64,000 nucleotides of DNA from Odontocerum albicorne. Its lineage: Eukaryota > Arthropoda > Insecta > Trichoptera > Odontoceridae. Within the stretch, counting starts at the first letter, position 1; each line of letters opens with the position of its first letter. Both the position numbers and the translations under genes were made by a program. A model generated the notes under the pieces. It saw only the letters and a list, made by a program, of their open reading frames with translations, was not told where the DNA came from and ran no database searches. Where the stretch lies: contig OX463846.1 in assembly GCA_949825065.1 (NCBI GenBank), positions 16,464,205-16,528,204 on the forward strand. Reading direction: 5' to 3'. Below, piece by piece: positions 1 through 12,588 of this stretch.

Positions 1-299
1 CTCGGTGCAGCGGACGGCTCCCCCCGCCAGTCGAGTTTACTATACGACGGCGAATGCACGCGCTTTTCTTCGATGTATTCCCCGCGCTTCTCTACCGAAA
101 CTCTTACGTTACGAATTAAACAGATAATTAACTTTAATCTATAGTGTACGTTATCTTATTGTACATTGACTTTGTGACTGTTGTGTAAATAACGTGCATC
201 CTCGAATAAAACTTTAATGGTGATTTAATTGTGTTTTGTTACCTACCTATCGACGGAACCAGCTGTACATAGTAACCGCTACCTACAATACAAATATTA
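1..299. other. GC-rich start then AT-rich; possible transcript 5' end or LTR piece
   Basis: The first 60 bases are GC-rich and unlike the AT-rich sequence that follows. An AATAAA lies near 206, inside a T/A-rich run. The pattern would fit either a 5' untranslated exon or the R-U5 part of an LTR. I see no open frame, no primer binding site and no second LTR, so it stays unassigned. Confidence 0.2.
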
Positions 300-1055
300 T
301 CTTTTTGAAAAAAAAAAGTTGTAACCACCCTTTATTAAATAACCACAACATGCCTATGATGATAGGTTTAAAATATGAATGTAAATAAAACTATATTCAT
401 TCCAAGTAAAAATAAAAGTGTAACTTTATAATTAAAAGCCTTCATTGTGAGATTGAAAACGGTCATACTTGAAAGCTCACAATGACAAAGCAGGCAAAGA
501 TTATAATATCACAAAAAATGAAAAAAAACATGTAAACAAAATTGATGACAATTTCACTTGAAAAAGGACGCTTCTGGATGAGACACGCCATTCAGCAGAA
601 TTCCATCCCTCGTGTGTCTGGTGTATCGCATATCGCCAAGAAGCGGCAATTTTAGAAAAATACAATGACAATAAAATTGCCTCCTATTTTTTTATAAAAA
701 GCTCAAGAAAATCCCGACGAAATGAGCTCAAAGACGCTTTTATTTTTTATATTTTCGCGGTACCAATTACGTTGGCCGTTGAATTTTGACCCGAAAATTT
801 ATTGTTCAAAGCATTACCGGAAATGGAACACTCCAAGCCATGTGGATCAGCGAATTCAGTGGATCGGGAGCAATGGTGGCACAAATTGTGTTACATTAAT
901 TTGTTATTTATCCCCGGATGTTTGCAGTCGATACTTAACATGCTTGTCTTTAAATAATAAGGATTTGTGAAACCATTATTTATGAGCAGACAGTTCAAAT
1001 GATAAAATTATTAATATTTAATATATCGATGTAACCTAAAAAATAAATAAAATAA
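300..1055. other. No gene seen; weak old transposase-like trace
   Basis: There is no credible host gene. A 10-base inverted repeat (TCATTGTGAG / CTCACAATGA) sits at about 441-484. The short plus-strand frame near 722-970 contains RIQWIG...SPDV, loosely like the C-terminal stretch of some DDE transposases. That is too weak for a family call. Confidence 0.25.
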
Positions 1056-1245
1056 CGTTCCCAGTCTGGTAAAAGAGTTCATCAGGTAACAATACTTGCG
1101 GGCGCTGAGTAAGTGTGCGAGTGTTGTTGTCTCTTTACGTGGGGTGGTGTTGCCAGCGCGTGTAACGTCGAACCACGTGTTCTATACCTACTCCAGTGTT
1201 CTGGAAGCGATTACTCGATTACTGGAGCCTAAGAAAGTTTTATCT
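1056..1245 (-). repeat. SINE family C copy, body only
   Basis: The reverse complement aligns by eye over about 180 bases with 20790-21015, including the shared stretch CAACAACACTCGCACA and the end ACTCTTTTACCAGACT. The tRNA-like head present in the 21 kb copy is missing here, so this copy is truncated or broken. Confidence 0.5.
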
Positions 1246-2384
1246 CCCATTCACGCTCTTTAATATAACTAAATCACCAAATTGGGTATGTTGAAGGGTA
1301 CAATATGAAAAAAAAAATGGCGTTCTTTCTTGTAACCATAAAAAGATTTATTTATTTATTCACAATACAAAATTTACAGTTTTAATACAAATTGAAGAAG
1401 GGATTTCATTTTACATTCACAAATTTTATAAATTTACACATACTTAAATCCCCACACATAATTCCAATCCCATAAAAATCATGTCAGCAACACTTCATCA
1501 CACGCTCTACATTTGCATCAGTCATTCACTCATAGACCTCCTAAAGCTCATATTTTTATTAACTTGAATTGTCATAAATATATGACAATTCAATTGGCTT
1601 AATTTCCAAACATTATCTCTCAACTCTTAAAGTGTTGAAATGAATTCGTTAATAGACAATTATTTTTAACTCGTTTCAAAATACATGACCAATAACGTTT
1701 TTTTTTTTAATAAAAATATATATAAATGTAGGCCAGCAAATTCGTTAAAAAACTACGTTAGTTTTTATTAAATCTAAACATATGCATAGATTAAGAAGAA
1801 AACAAAATGTGTCATACAATTGTTATATTTTTGTATCAACGATACTATACGAACAGTAATAGAGTTTTTTTTTCAAAAGGGTATTAATGGGATTTTCTTT
1901 ATCCTGCGTAAAGAACATAATTCAAAGGGAATATTCTAGAATTCTTCGGCGTTGGAGAAAATTGAGAAGGCTCTATTTGTATATGTCTCTAGCAAAAAGT
2001 AATTTAATATGTACGCCTAAACTGAAAATATTCACAGAAAAAAACTTTATAAAAATAATTATGTACGTGCGAAAAATATTCGATGAAAGACAAACAATAC
2101 CAAAATACTACCTAAAAGCAACCAACAGAATTGTGGAAACTTAAAAGTTGAAGACGATTTCAGCCAACGTTCAGTAACTACAGCAAGGTAAGTTTATAAC
2201 CGTTTTTCTATCAGCTAATTTTTTTATCTTTAAAGCACACGGGAAACTTGAAATAAATCCACAAGGGTTCAGGAGAGAAAGGTTATCGTCGAAAACAGGG
2301 GTCCGCAAACTTTTAAAATGTAGGAGCTAACATGAAAAATACAGATGTACTATTCGATTAAGTGTTATATATGAATAGCCGCGC
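1246..2384. other. No gene or element recognised
   Basis: AT-rich sequence with long A and T runs. The short open frame at 1887-2144 has no recognisable motif or protein-like composition beyond AT-driven Lys/Ile/Arg. Confidence 0.5.
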
Positions 2385-2530
2385 AAGTAACAAATACGCC
2401 TAAGCTCTATACAGAAAGTTGCTAGTTCGAGACCCACGCTGTACGACTTCACTCGAATAGCAAGTCCATTATTTCCACATGTATTAAGAGGATATAAGGA
2501 TTTTTATCACTTCGTCATATCTTATTTTTA
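2385..2530 (+). repeat. SINE family A, degenerate copy
   Basis: It follows the order of the better copies at 32487 and 62473: an A-box-like start, a B box (AGTTCGAGACCC), CTGTACGACTTCACTCGAAT, then a GGATATAAGGAT stretch and an A/T-rich tail. It is strongly diverged. Confidence 0.5.
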
Positions 2531-3199
2531 CAATAAAATATTTTTTTTAATTTATATTGTAACACAAAGCTTATTTCAGGACTGGTTTTCTGAGAAAATT
2601 ATATGGATATTAAACTAAACTATCTTTTCAATGTAAACACCCAGAGTAAACATTTTAAAGCGATGGTTTTAAAATCCACTTCAAATTGACCGGATTTAAT
2701 GTCATTAAAATTTATTGAACTTTTATCCTTTTCTTTTTTAATCCTAATCGTTTCCACTTATCTACGGAGACACTTGCCGGCGTTTCCTTCGATTTATCGC
2801 CTTAACTCTCTTAAATTACTCCCTTCAATATTCCTATCTTATATAAAAACTGTAGAACATAATCATATTTAAGATTTAAGGCAAAGCTGTAAAACTCGCT
2901 CAGAAAATTCTTTTTATATTTTTGAATAAAAGCGGCTATCATTATCCCATAAAATATTAAGCCCTTGCTAAAAATCTGTCATTTTTTACGCAACGGTTTC
3001 AAAACATTTCTCGTTATTGTTGTCGACGAATGTGTAATTATTTGAAGGAAATAAAATCAATTTATAGATAATATTTATGATATAAGACTGGAAAACTAAT
3101 CTAAGGATTGGAAAAAAAATTGAACTATTAAACATGCCAAATATAATCGGTGTTGATGTTTTAATGACTTGCATTATATTTACTGCAAGTATACGAGGT
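2531..3199. other. No gene or element recognised
   Basis: AT-rich sequence without a convincing reading frame. The minus-strand frame at 2986-3174 is hydrophobic and AT-driven and looks random. Confidence 0.5.
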
Positions 3200-3760
3200 C
3201 TGACTGAGAGTGTTCAGTCATTTTGAATCTCTCGAGTACCTGTCACGCGGCCTTAATGCTATTTGGCAATCAATCACCCCAAGTATGTTCCTCAAGGTGT
3301 GATAATAAATAAGGTACAAGTATACTACATTGAAGTTCTTCGCAGGCTGAAGAATACAGTATGAAAAAACAGCCACAGTCGTGGCCTAATTAATGGTGAC
3401 TGGTAGCTTTTTCATGACAATACGCCTGCTTATCTTCACGTCTTGCGCAGGATTTTTTTAGCAAAAGATCGTATCATCCAGGTATGTCAGTTTTCTTACA
3501 GGATAAATTTGGATTTCTGATTAAAAATTAAAATCGCCGGTGAAAAGGAAAAGATTTCAAACCATGAAAAAGATGAAGGTGAACGCAGCAAGGACAAGAA
3601 AAGTCTTCTTTGGAAATCGCCTTAAGGTGATTTCGAAAGAAAACTGCGGACTAATTTGAAAAGTGGAAAAGTCGCTAAAATAAGTGTGAAGTTCCCAACA
3701 GAGTTTTTTAAGGGAATTGAGGAGCTAGTATAAAAGATAGGCTACTTTTTATGACTAGAT
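3200..3760 (+). pseudogene. Old mariner-type transposase remnant
   Basis: Reading across frames gives a recognisable mariner C-terminal half. First comes YVPQGVIINK...YYIEVLRRLK (about 3270-3360), then NGDW followed by FHDN.PAYLHVLR (about 3393-3450, the second catalytic Asp region), then KRFQTMKKMK near 3545-3575, typical of the segment after the third catalytic Asp. Several frameshifts and stops separate these blocks, and no terminal inverted repeat was found. In the mariner/Tc1 family this region carries the second and third members of the DDD triad. The copy is dead. Confidence 0.55.
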
Positions 3761-4134
3761 ACAGATCTATACATTTGCATTCGGGCCTTCAATTTAAAGC
3801 TGGTTCTGAACTAATTTTGCGTTCAGTTTAGTTAGTTTATTTATAAAATTATCAAAGCCCTGATAGTAACACCTGCAACATTTTAAATATAAAAACGTAG
3901 GTCTCACTGTAAGGTAAAGTATGACCAAATAAATATAACAGTATAAAAAATGTTTCATAAAATTATCGAGAGGAGTGATCGAATCTAAATTTTGTGAAAT
4001 TAGGCCCCTTACATCGTATTTTAGGTAAGATCGATACATATCACATTACCTGTCACAAAATCAAACGAAGCGTAGCTCTACATAATTACAGATAACATAT
4101 TCTTTATTCTAATTGGTAATTCAGATATACTAAG
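3761..4134. other. No gene seen
   Basis: The minus frame at 3794-4039 lacks motifs and is probably random open sequence. Confidence 0.45.
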
Positions 4135-4270
4135 GTTAAGGAACGTGACCGGAAGACAACAATGTCTTCGGTTCCAGTAATCGAGCCTTCAAGTTTAGAA
4201 CTACTGGAGTATACGCAGAACTCACGATTCAGTATTGCACGTGTTCGGTGCGCATGAGCATTGATATCAG
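4135..4270 (-). repeat. SINE family C fragment
   Basis: The stretch from CCAGTAATCGAGCCTTCA to a GGAGTATACG motif matches the distal body of the copy at 20790-20930 (CCAGTAATCAAGCCTTCA then GGAGTAGGCA). Only this part is present. Confidence 0.45.
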
Positions 4271-4795
4271 ACGAACTATTTTACAAGACTATGAATTTTG
4301 TTTGATATTTTTTGGGTCCACAGAGAATGGAACTCTATACCCCAGGTGTAAGTCCAGCGACTTGCCAGCTAGGTCAAGGAGATTGTCCATTACCACTGAT
4401 GAAGTTCTATGTATGCTTGTAAAAAAGATAATTTTGTTTTAAAACATTTCAGTTTCACGTTCAATAATGACAAGCAGCCGTATTGCTTTTCAAACATCTA
4501 ACCTTTACTGGAAATACATTATTGTAGAGATTCTAGGATTTGCGGTTCAGATACATTATCACGGCTCTAAGCTTTGAAATATGTGGCAATGTGGTTTGCC
4601 ACCCACCATGCATTAGATTGGCAAAGATTCTCAGTTTGGTTCATTGCACAAAAGATTAGTGGAAATTCTACATTAAAATGTTTATGAGACTAGGAATAAA
4701 TTAAATCAAATAAATATGAAAAAAAATGTATTGAATGCAAAAAAAATCAGACACGATAATACTCGTATGTTCTCATACAGTGATCATTGTATTAT
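4271..4795. other. No gene seen
   Basis: Low-complexity flank of the Helitron. It contains one TACTCGTA-type word near 4750. Confidence 0.45.
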
Positions 4796-4832
4796 ATATA
4801 GCTGTACCCTGCCACGCGTTGCTGTGGCTCAG
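4796..4832 (-). other. Helitron 3' terminal hairpin and end
   Basis: On the minus strand GCCACAGCAACGCGTGGC forms a 5-base-pair stem (GCCAC/GTGGC), followed after AGGGTACAG by CTAT. In Helitrons a hairpin lies about 10 bases before the CTRR end. The final base departs from the consensus, so the exact end is uncertain by a few bases. Confidence 0.55.
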
Positions 4833-5590
4833 TCTGGTTAAATGGAAAAGAAAGAAAAGAGAAAGCACACGTTTCAATTTTTTTTAATTTCACAATGCGT
4901 ATACAATATTTTTGATGTCTTGTATACAATCTGGGTAAACAATATTTTTGATGTCTTTCAGCCACTCTCAGTCTGTTGCGTTTATCACCGTGCTTGCAAA
5001 TGATCGCGTCACTCCAAGAGGTCAATTCACTATATGATTTGAATTCAAATCAAAGATCGATTGCACTGAAAAAGAAGAAAAAAAGTTATAAGAAAAACAT
5101 ATAAAATTACGAAACATTAAAAAACGAACTCAATAATATTGTTAAGTTTGGATACATCTTTGTTCTTCCCGCCAACAATAGCTCACTTAGCCAATCGTGA
5201 TTCTTATAATTGATTTGAATATAGGGAAATACTTTTTCAAACAATTCCTCTTTTAACGTCACTAAATTGCAGAAGTTATAGTCTTCCAACCTCAGTTCTA
5301 TTACTGTCATTTACAACTGCATCTCGCAAATGAACGTATACTTCAGAGCAAAGCTTGGTCTGATTCAAACGGATGAACATCAAATGTTCTGTTTTCTATG
5401 ACAGTTCACAAATTTGCCCCAATACAACCTTGTAACGACGTTCAGTGATTATAATTATTTTATCGACTTTAATATAAGGCTCGATTCTAATAAATAGAAA
5501 GTTATTTAGGTAAATACATTACAAAAAACTAACAATAATGACAAATTAATACATCTTGTTATAAATCTACATACGATTGGTGTGAGAATA
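4833..5590 (-). repeat. Deleted Helitron unit 1
   Basis: This unit contains, in order along the plus strand, a scrap of the helicase C-terminus (near 4873), a scrap of the N-terminal ORF (near 4959), the stretch GATCGATTGCACTGAA (near 5056), and a helicase piece (5107-5280; NFCNLVT...INYKNHDWLSE on the minus strand). The helicase piece is joined directly to a Rep piece (the VVNDG region) at about 5280. Its order matches the next unit, so it is one module of a tandem array rather than an independent fragment. Confidence 0.55.
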
Positions 5591-6480
5591 GCTCATCTGA
5601 TCGATCGTTTTTCAGCTCTACACGCATATTTGTAGTTAAGTTCAACGTCTTTACATTTCGCCACAAAGTAGAGTATTTCAGACAACATACAAAATTGCGA
5701 AACATAAAAGTAACTAATTAAATGTTAAGGGAAGACAGAGAGATAATTGTAACTAATTAAATGTTAATCAAAGACAAATAGGTAATTGGAACTAACTTAA
5801 AAAAATCTCCATTTCTACATACGATTTTGAAATATAAACAAAGATAGAAAATCAAATTCTATATAAAAAAGATACTTTTGATATTCCTACTGACCTCTTT
5901 CAGCCACTATCAGCCTGTCGCGTACATTCTGTTGAGAAAGAACCAGTTCTGAAGCTGCAGAACGCAATCCCCGTGCATCCTCAAGTCTGGATACACGTCG
6001 TTCTGCTGCTTCCTCGACATTTTGATGAACTAAAGCAGATCGATTGCACTGAAAAAGAAGAAAGAAACTTAAAATATATAAAATTGTCAAACATTAAAAA
6101 AGGGACTGAATAATATTGTTAAGTTCGTACACATCTTTGTTCTTGGCCCCAACAATAGCTCATTCACTTAGCCAATTGTGATTCTTATAATTGATTTGAA
6201 TATAAGGAAATACTTTTTCAACCAATTCTTCTTGTGACATCACTAAATTGCAGAAGTTATAGTCTTCCAACCTTAGTTCTATTACCGTCATTTACAACTG
6301 CATCTCGCAAATCAACGTATACTTCAGAGCGAAGCTTGGTCCGATTCAAACGGATGAATATCAAATTTTATCAACTTTAATATAGGCCTCGATTGTAATA
6401 AATAGCAAGTTATTTAGGTAAATACATCACATAAAACTAATAATAAATCTTGTTACAAATTAGCAAAAATTGGCAGTTCG
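5591..6480 (-). repeat. Deleted Helitron unit 2
   Basis: It has the same module order as unit 1, about 0.98 kb away. The N-terminal scrap (5887-6060, minus: CNRSALVHQN...RSAASEL) resembles the start of the intact long unit. The helicase-to-Rep deletion junction at about 6262 looks the same as the one at about 5280. A short tandem repeat (TAACTAATTAAATGTTAA) occurs twice at 5707-5768. Confidence 0.55.
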
Positions 6481-6729
6481 TTAAAAATCTAATTTGACAT
6501 TTGTTAAAAGTTAGTTGCATGAAACTTTTAATAATTCAAATACCATTAATTCAAATGAAAATCAATAATAACAAAAATAACAAAAACCGGTTAAAAAAAC
6601 CCGAATTGAAAGATATTTAATATTCGGAATTAAAATAAATTGAAATCTATATTGCGTGTGTTGCCGTTACATTCAACAGTGGGCGCTCTTATTATATTGT
6701 CCGTTTTATATACAACTGTTTATTAAATT
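6481..6729. other. Helitron non-coding spacer
   Basis: AT-rich spacer between the deleted unit and the stop codon of the helicase. The only open sequence is a few AT-driven codons. Confidence 0.4.
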
Positions 6730-9700
6730 TCACAATGCTTGTGGATAAACAATATTTTTTGTTGTCCCATTGTCTGTGCAGATATAGAGATTGTCTGGTT
6801 TGCCGACTCTAGAACACGCAACATATAATTGTCCATGTGAGAAGCAATCCGTCTCTAAATCTAAACCGCACAATTCTAAAGATTGGCCCTGAGCCTTGTT
6901 GATGGTGATCGCAAACGCTAATCGAATTGGGAATTGTAATCTCTTAAATTGAAATGGCATATCCGTTGGAATCATAGGAATGCGAGGAATGAGGACATCT
7001 TCACCTTTGAAAGGTCCTGTCAAAATTGTCGCTTCTACGACGTTGCTCATTAATTTTTTTACTGCAAGCCGCGTGCCGTTGCAAAGCTTTGGCTGGTTGA
7101 TATTTCGCAACATGATAATTGGCACGCCAATTTTCAATTGCAGTACGTGCGGTGGCATCCCTGGTAGATCTAGTGAATTCAAAAATTCTGTTGGATAATT
7201 AATTGCTTCATCTGCTTCCACAACAGTGTCGACGGACTTGTATGTGACTACCTCGCTTTGAATGTTAGACTGAATAAAATTGTTAAGTTTGTAGACGTCT
7301 TTGTTCTTGGCGGCAAGAATAGCTCGTTCACTCAGCCAATCGTGATTTTTATAATTTATTTGAATATTGGGAAATACTTTTTCAACCAATTCTTCTTTTG
7401 ACGTCACTAAGTTGCAGAAGTTATGAGGCAATGAAATTCGTCCTGAGATCAGATCAACTGGTACCTTTCCATTCCCGATTTCCAGCAATTGATGTGAGAA
7501 TATCTCAGCTGATCGATCGTTTTGCAACTGGACACGCATATTTGTAGTTAATTTCAACGTCTTTACGTGTCGCCACAAAATAGAGTATTTCAGGCAAGCA
7601 TTTATTTCATCCGCCGGTGTCGATCGAGGAATTACAGGTAATGTTTGCCTGAAATCTCCTGCAAGCAATATTAATGCGTTCCCAAATGGTCTGATGTTTC
7701 CACGCAAATCTCGCAATGATCGATCAAGAGCTTCGAGCGACTTTTTGTGTGCCATTGTGCATTCATCCCAAACAATAACTTTGCATTTCTGCAATACTTT
7801 TCCCATGCCGGATGCTTTGGAAACGTTGCACGTGGGAGTTTCAATGAATCGCATGTTCAATGGCAATTTCAAAGCGGAATGAGCAGTTCTTCCACCTGGT
7901 AGAAGTGTCGCAGCTATTCCTGACGACGCAAGAGCTAAGGCTATGCCATTTTGGGATCGAATTGCTGCCAGAATCAATCTAATTAGGAACGTTTTACCAG
8001 TTCCTCCTGGCGCATCTAAGAAGAAGATTTCTCCAACCCCTTTATTGACAGTTTGCATTATCTGATCGTAAATGCCTTTTTGCTCAAGCGTTAGCTTAGA
8101 AATATTTGATTGCACATACGACAAAAGATCACCCGTGTTGTAATTTTGTTCACGACGCCATTCTACGTCGAACAAAGCAGCAGCAGATCGATTCGGTGAT
8201 GGCATTCCCAATTGATTGAGAACTTTGTTCGCTATTTCTAAGCACAAATCTTCAATCATTATCAAAGCTTCGTTGTAGATTTCTGCTGAGAAATCCATGT
8301 TCGTATTTGAATTTTCCTCGCTTATTCGACGTAAAATATCTTCAGCTATGTGCGATTTATATTTCTCCCATAGCTCTGTTGGACATGAAGGAGAGCAGGT
8401 GGTCAATATGATTGCAAACAATGCACGAATTTGATGTGGATGTGACATGTTGCACGCGTCATTAATGCATACATCCCAGTGTCGGTCGTTCTCCAATAAA
8501 TTCAGAGCTTGACATGCACTGCGGAAAGTGGCATGTGTAACGCCGTTGACAATTCTCAATTGCTGGAAAGACGTTGGACCGGGCACATTTACCAACAGCA
8601 TGCGGAGAAAGAAGCATTCATCTTGATTGGGATGCACGGTGTACAGTCTGCCTATCGTATTTTCTTTGAATATGCCAGGTTGTCCGTTGATTCGCTCTCC
8701 TCGTTTGCGTCGTTCAAATGATTTTCTACTCGCATTCCACGTGTAATACGTAGGCACTTCCGAATACAGCAGTGTTTTCGCAAATGCGTCATTTTGACAT
8801 AACGTGAAGAAAGCAGTTAATGTTGTAGCCGGTGGATTCAGGGCTATTTGTTGCACATTTGCAGCTGTGAAATAAACGCGTTGTCCATTTTCTAGATGCA
8901 CTGCTAAGTGAACAACAGCTGGACTTCGTTCATGTATGGGAAATGAAAGAATTCGCCATACAGCTTCATTGCTGCTTATGTATCTTCCAGTCTGATACTG
9001 TGCGATTTCATCGATATGTATGACCGCATTCCTATCACTTCTTTCTGGTTGCACGCCAAAAACTGCCATGTCGCTGCCTTTATTCACGTACTTACAAATG
9101 TATTTGATCGATTTAACGGAGTTACAGTATTCCACATTTATGTGCGCTTTGTATGTTTTTGATAGCAAAGGCGAATATGGAACAACCCAACGGTTGTCTA
9201 CTTCAATGTCACCGTTTCGCATTTGTATAGTTGCTAATTTACCACCATCTTCTGTTGATCTTCTTCTGTATAAAGGATATCCATCGTTTCCGGTAACTGT
9301 GTTGGATACTAATGCTCGAGGATATCGCTTAGAGCATTTTCCGTCTATCATGCATGGCGAATTTGGATTTAGTGTACCGCAAGGTCCATGTATCATATTT
9401 TTCGTCACAACTTCATGCAAATTCTTATCGACGTCGGCATCGGGTATTTCAGCGCATATTATATTGTCGATTTCGTTTGAAGTGATTTTGTTATAAAGCC
9501 AGATTAGTATATGTGCATGTGGCAATCCTCTCTTTTGCCATTCCACTGAGTACATCCAGCAGCGCACAGACCCAAACACTTCATGTTTTACCATGAAATT
9601 CATCAGCGATTTCAGCTTCCGTCTGAAAACACGTGCTGTGATGTCATGCCTATCCACTGGCGATTGTTCAGGAAATAAGAGCTGCTGTATATCGTCCCAA

Positions 9701-11230
9701 GCTGGATTGGACGTAAATGTAATGAATAGATCTGGACACCCATAGTGACGAACATACGCAATTGCATCTTGAGCATACTCATGCATATGACGTGGACTGC
9801 CTGTATATGAAGATGGCAAAATCGTTAGTCTTCCAACGTTAGTTGTATTACCGTCATTTACAACTGCATCTCGCAAATGAACGTATTCTTCAGAGCGAAG
9901 CTTGGTCTGATTCAAACGGATGAATATCAAACGTTCTGTTTCAATTTTTGCATACATATCTACGATGTATTGGTGAAACAATTGACGGCATTTCAAAATG
10001 TGATTGTCTTCATTCTCTCGAATCATTAATCTGTATGAATAATAGTTCATTGCGCTGCATTTCTTATTTGTTTCTTCGCCACTGACTGGATTTATCATCT
10101 TAACATTGAAGTGATATCCATCGGCACCGTCCCAAAAAATGATTGGATATTGCAGGGCATCGTAGCATCGATGAGTTTCGGCAACTTTTGTCAATTGATC
10201 GTTTCTCCGATGAAGAACAATATCTCTAGGTTAGAATTAATCTCCGACTATAACAATTGCCACTTCGTCTATAGTTGGAGCATTGAACCTTCGCACATGT
10301 TCTCCAGTAGGTGTTTTGTCAGCATGAATAACAATCTTGTGTGTATCAGATGGCATCATGTCAATTGCTGTTTTGAACAAACGCACTAAATTGTTTTTTT
10401 CATGAAGAAGCTCTTGCAGTTGGGAAACGATGGACCTTTTTATGCCGGTAGAAATTCCGCAGCGTGCATTCAATTCATCATTGCCATCACCGATGAAATA
10501 CATTTGTAGGAATTTATGTTCACCATCTGGCAATGGAAGCAGGGAGCCGGCTTTATGATAAATTTGTCCTTTCACTTTGAAGGTTGGCATGAATTGAGCT
10601 GTTACGATTTCTGCGCCGAAAGACGTCATTTGGAAGCATGAGTTGTATTTCCTGATGTTAGATAGGAAATGCTTTGATTCAGCGGTACATCCGGAAAGCA
10701 AAGTTTTTAATGGCTCTGGCGGTTCTCCAAGTTGAGACAGTTTAATTTTTCCGGCGGCACAACACATTCCTTTCGTTTCTCCATTAAATTTTAGAGCCTT
10801 GCAATGAGAACACACTTCAGTCATAGTGCCGATGAGAACATGCCGACTTAAACTATAATCATCAGCTGGGTTGTACCGGAATGCAAGGCGATTGTAATCG
10901 CGTGATTGCTGAGCACGGAGTCGTGTTTGACGCTGATCTTCTGTTTCTCGTTGACGTATTTCAGCCATTCTCAGCCTATCGCGTTCATTCTGTTGAGAAC
11001 GAAGCAATTCTGAAGCTGCAGAACGCGATCGCCGTAATCGCAACCGTATATCCTCAATTCTGTCTGCACGTCGCTCTAATGCTTCTTCGGCACGTATTTG
11101 AGCCATTATTTGTCTGCTTCGCTCGTTTGCTGATGCCCGTTGTTCCTCAGTTTGAGTTGCAATTACTCGCCGCATTGCTTCCGCTCTGCGTGTACGACGA
11201 CCTAAGTTTGATTTTCTGCGAGATATTATT
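6730..11230 (-). pseudogene. Helitron Rep/helicase (RepHel), broken by two stops
   Basis: RepHel nicks and rejoins DNA with its HUH Rep domain and unwinds it with a PIF1-like helicase domain. The frame runs from an ATG at 11175 to the stop at 6730, 1482 codons. The only breaks are two TAA codons at 10239-10237 and 10233-10231, two codons apart. An N-terminal Cys pair region (CSHC...CC) precedes them. Numbered from 10194, the Rep domain has a PHAH motif (His226, His228) and the two-tyrosine motif KYICKY (Tyr365, Tyr369). The helicase has Walker A GGTGKT (730-735), Walker B VIVWDE (806-811), LAGDFRQTLPV (about 845) and, near the end, INKAQGQSLE and ACSRVG. Frame extends upstream of 11175 to about 11230, where the homologous scrap at 6.0 kb suggests a frameshift. 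All catalytic residues survive, so the element died recently or is rescued elsewhere. Confidence 0.85.
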
Positions 11231-12016
11231 TTGATAAACTAAAGCAGATCGATTGCACTGAAAAGACAAAACTTATAAAATACACGAACTAAAAAACAAA
11301 GAAAAAACAAAAAAAAATATTAACAAAATATTTCCCTTCAAACGCAGTTGTTTTCTCTTTGGCTTGGCGGATTCCCTCAGTACATTCGTGGCATCTCTGG
11401 AACAAAGGAATCAAATTAATCACATATTCGGTTTGATGTTTCTGAATAATATTATTATATTTCGGAAACTCTAGGATGAGTCCTAAGACAGTTGACAAAT
11501 TTGCCCCAATACAACGATGTAACGACGTTCAGTAATTTTAATTATTTTATCGACTTTAATATAAGGGAATCGATTCTAACAAATAGCAAGTTATTTAGGT
11601 AAATACATTACAAAAAACTAACAATAGTGACATTGTTACAAATCTCCATTACTACATACGATTTGATAGATTTTGAAATATAAACAAAGATACAATTAAA
11701 TTGTCAAATAATATTTGGTGATGTTTTAATTAAATGTTCGTAATTAGTATTAATTCACAGTGGATCTAGGCCCATTTAAAGATAGATACAAATCATACAA
11801 TACATTAGAAAGTCAGTATAATGAAAATTATGAATTAAAACGTCAGTTTAGAGAAAACAATTTTTCGATTTATAAAAAAAATCAGCAGCTTACCACGTTA
11901 CAGTTGATAAATTTGCCCCAATACAACGATGGGCTGGGCTGAAAAAGCTAGGGTGTGGGCTGCAAAACATCTGTTGTCCCCGTGGCTTGGTTCGCCCTAT
12001 ATTGGTGGGGTGTATC
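11231..12016. repeat. Helitron flank, repeats of the 5.4 kb and 6.4 kb spacers
   Basis: 11504-11650 repeats 5407-5590 almost word for word (AATTTGCCCCAATACAAC, then TTATTTAGGTAAATACATTAC). A related piece lies at 6360-6430. AATTTGCCCCAATACAACGATG recurs near 11910. The stretch TTCGCCCTATATTGGTGGGG near 11980 recurs in degenerate form at about 24300 on the other strand. Confidence 0.5.
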
Positions 12017-12330
12017 TGTACCACCAAATAATTTATATATTTAATCAATGACATAAAAGTGTCTTTATATACAAATGAACATGTGACAGGTTATACAAGT
12101 ACTTAAAATTATTGACAAATAATACAACTTTATCTTAAATTAACATGTGTCACTTTTCTTTTTAAAAAAAGTTAGGTTAACTTTTGAAATATGAATCAAT
12201 AATGAAAGTTTTTCATCAAATATAATTCTTAAGTCCATTATTTTTTCACTTAAACAACTTTCCATAATCACTAAGTCAATTTTATGACAATATAACTATT
12301 TTTACCAAGTTTAATTTTAATGTAAAATAC
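12017..12330 (+). repeat. Direct repeat copy 1 of a 0.3 kb AT-rich block
   Basis: It begins GTACCACCAAATAATTTA and runs about 310 bases. It is nearly identical to the block starting at 12589. It has no coding capacity. Confidence 0.75.
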
Positions 12331-12447
12331 ATCGCATGTTCGTAATTAGAATTTTTTTTAAATGAACGATTTTACTTCATATTTTTTAATTTAAATATAA
12401 TATCAATAGCTTACCACATTTATTGAAGTCAATTATCTATTATCTTA

Positions 12448-12588
12448 TCTATATAAATAAAATTGAATATATATTGAAAGCAAAATAAAAAATCAGTATA
12501 TATCCAAAATGGCCGTGTTGAGAATGACAAAAGTTTGTTTTAATTTTCATTTTTTTTACGATATTTCTACGGGTACTTCTTTCTAATG
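12448..12588 (+). mobile_element. Helitron 5'-end-like sequence in plus orientation
   Basis: A|TCTATATAAATAAAATTG at 12448 looks like the Helitron 5' start seen at 13527, but on the opposite strand. It lies between the two copies of the 0.3 kb direct repeat. No 3' hairpin was seen for it, so it is a fragment or a chance look-alike. Confidence 0.35.

Noticed and set aside
1..299. LTR of a retrotransposon
   Set aside because: No second LTR, no primer binding site, no gag or pol sequence in the window.
722..970. 82-codon plus frame with RIQWIG...SPDV
   Set aside because: Loose likeness to a DDE transposase C-terminus only; not enough residues to call a family.
9020..9496. 158-codon plus-strand frame opposite the Helitron helicase
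   Set aside because: Shadow of the real minus-strand RepHel frame, whose motifs are unmistakable.
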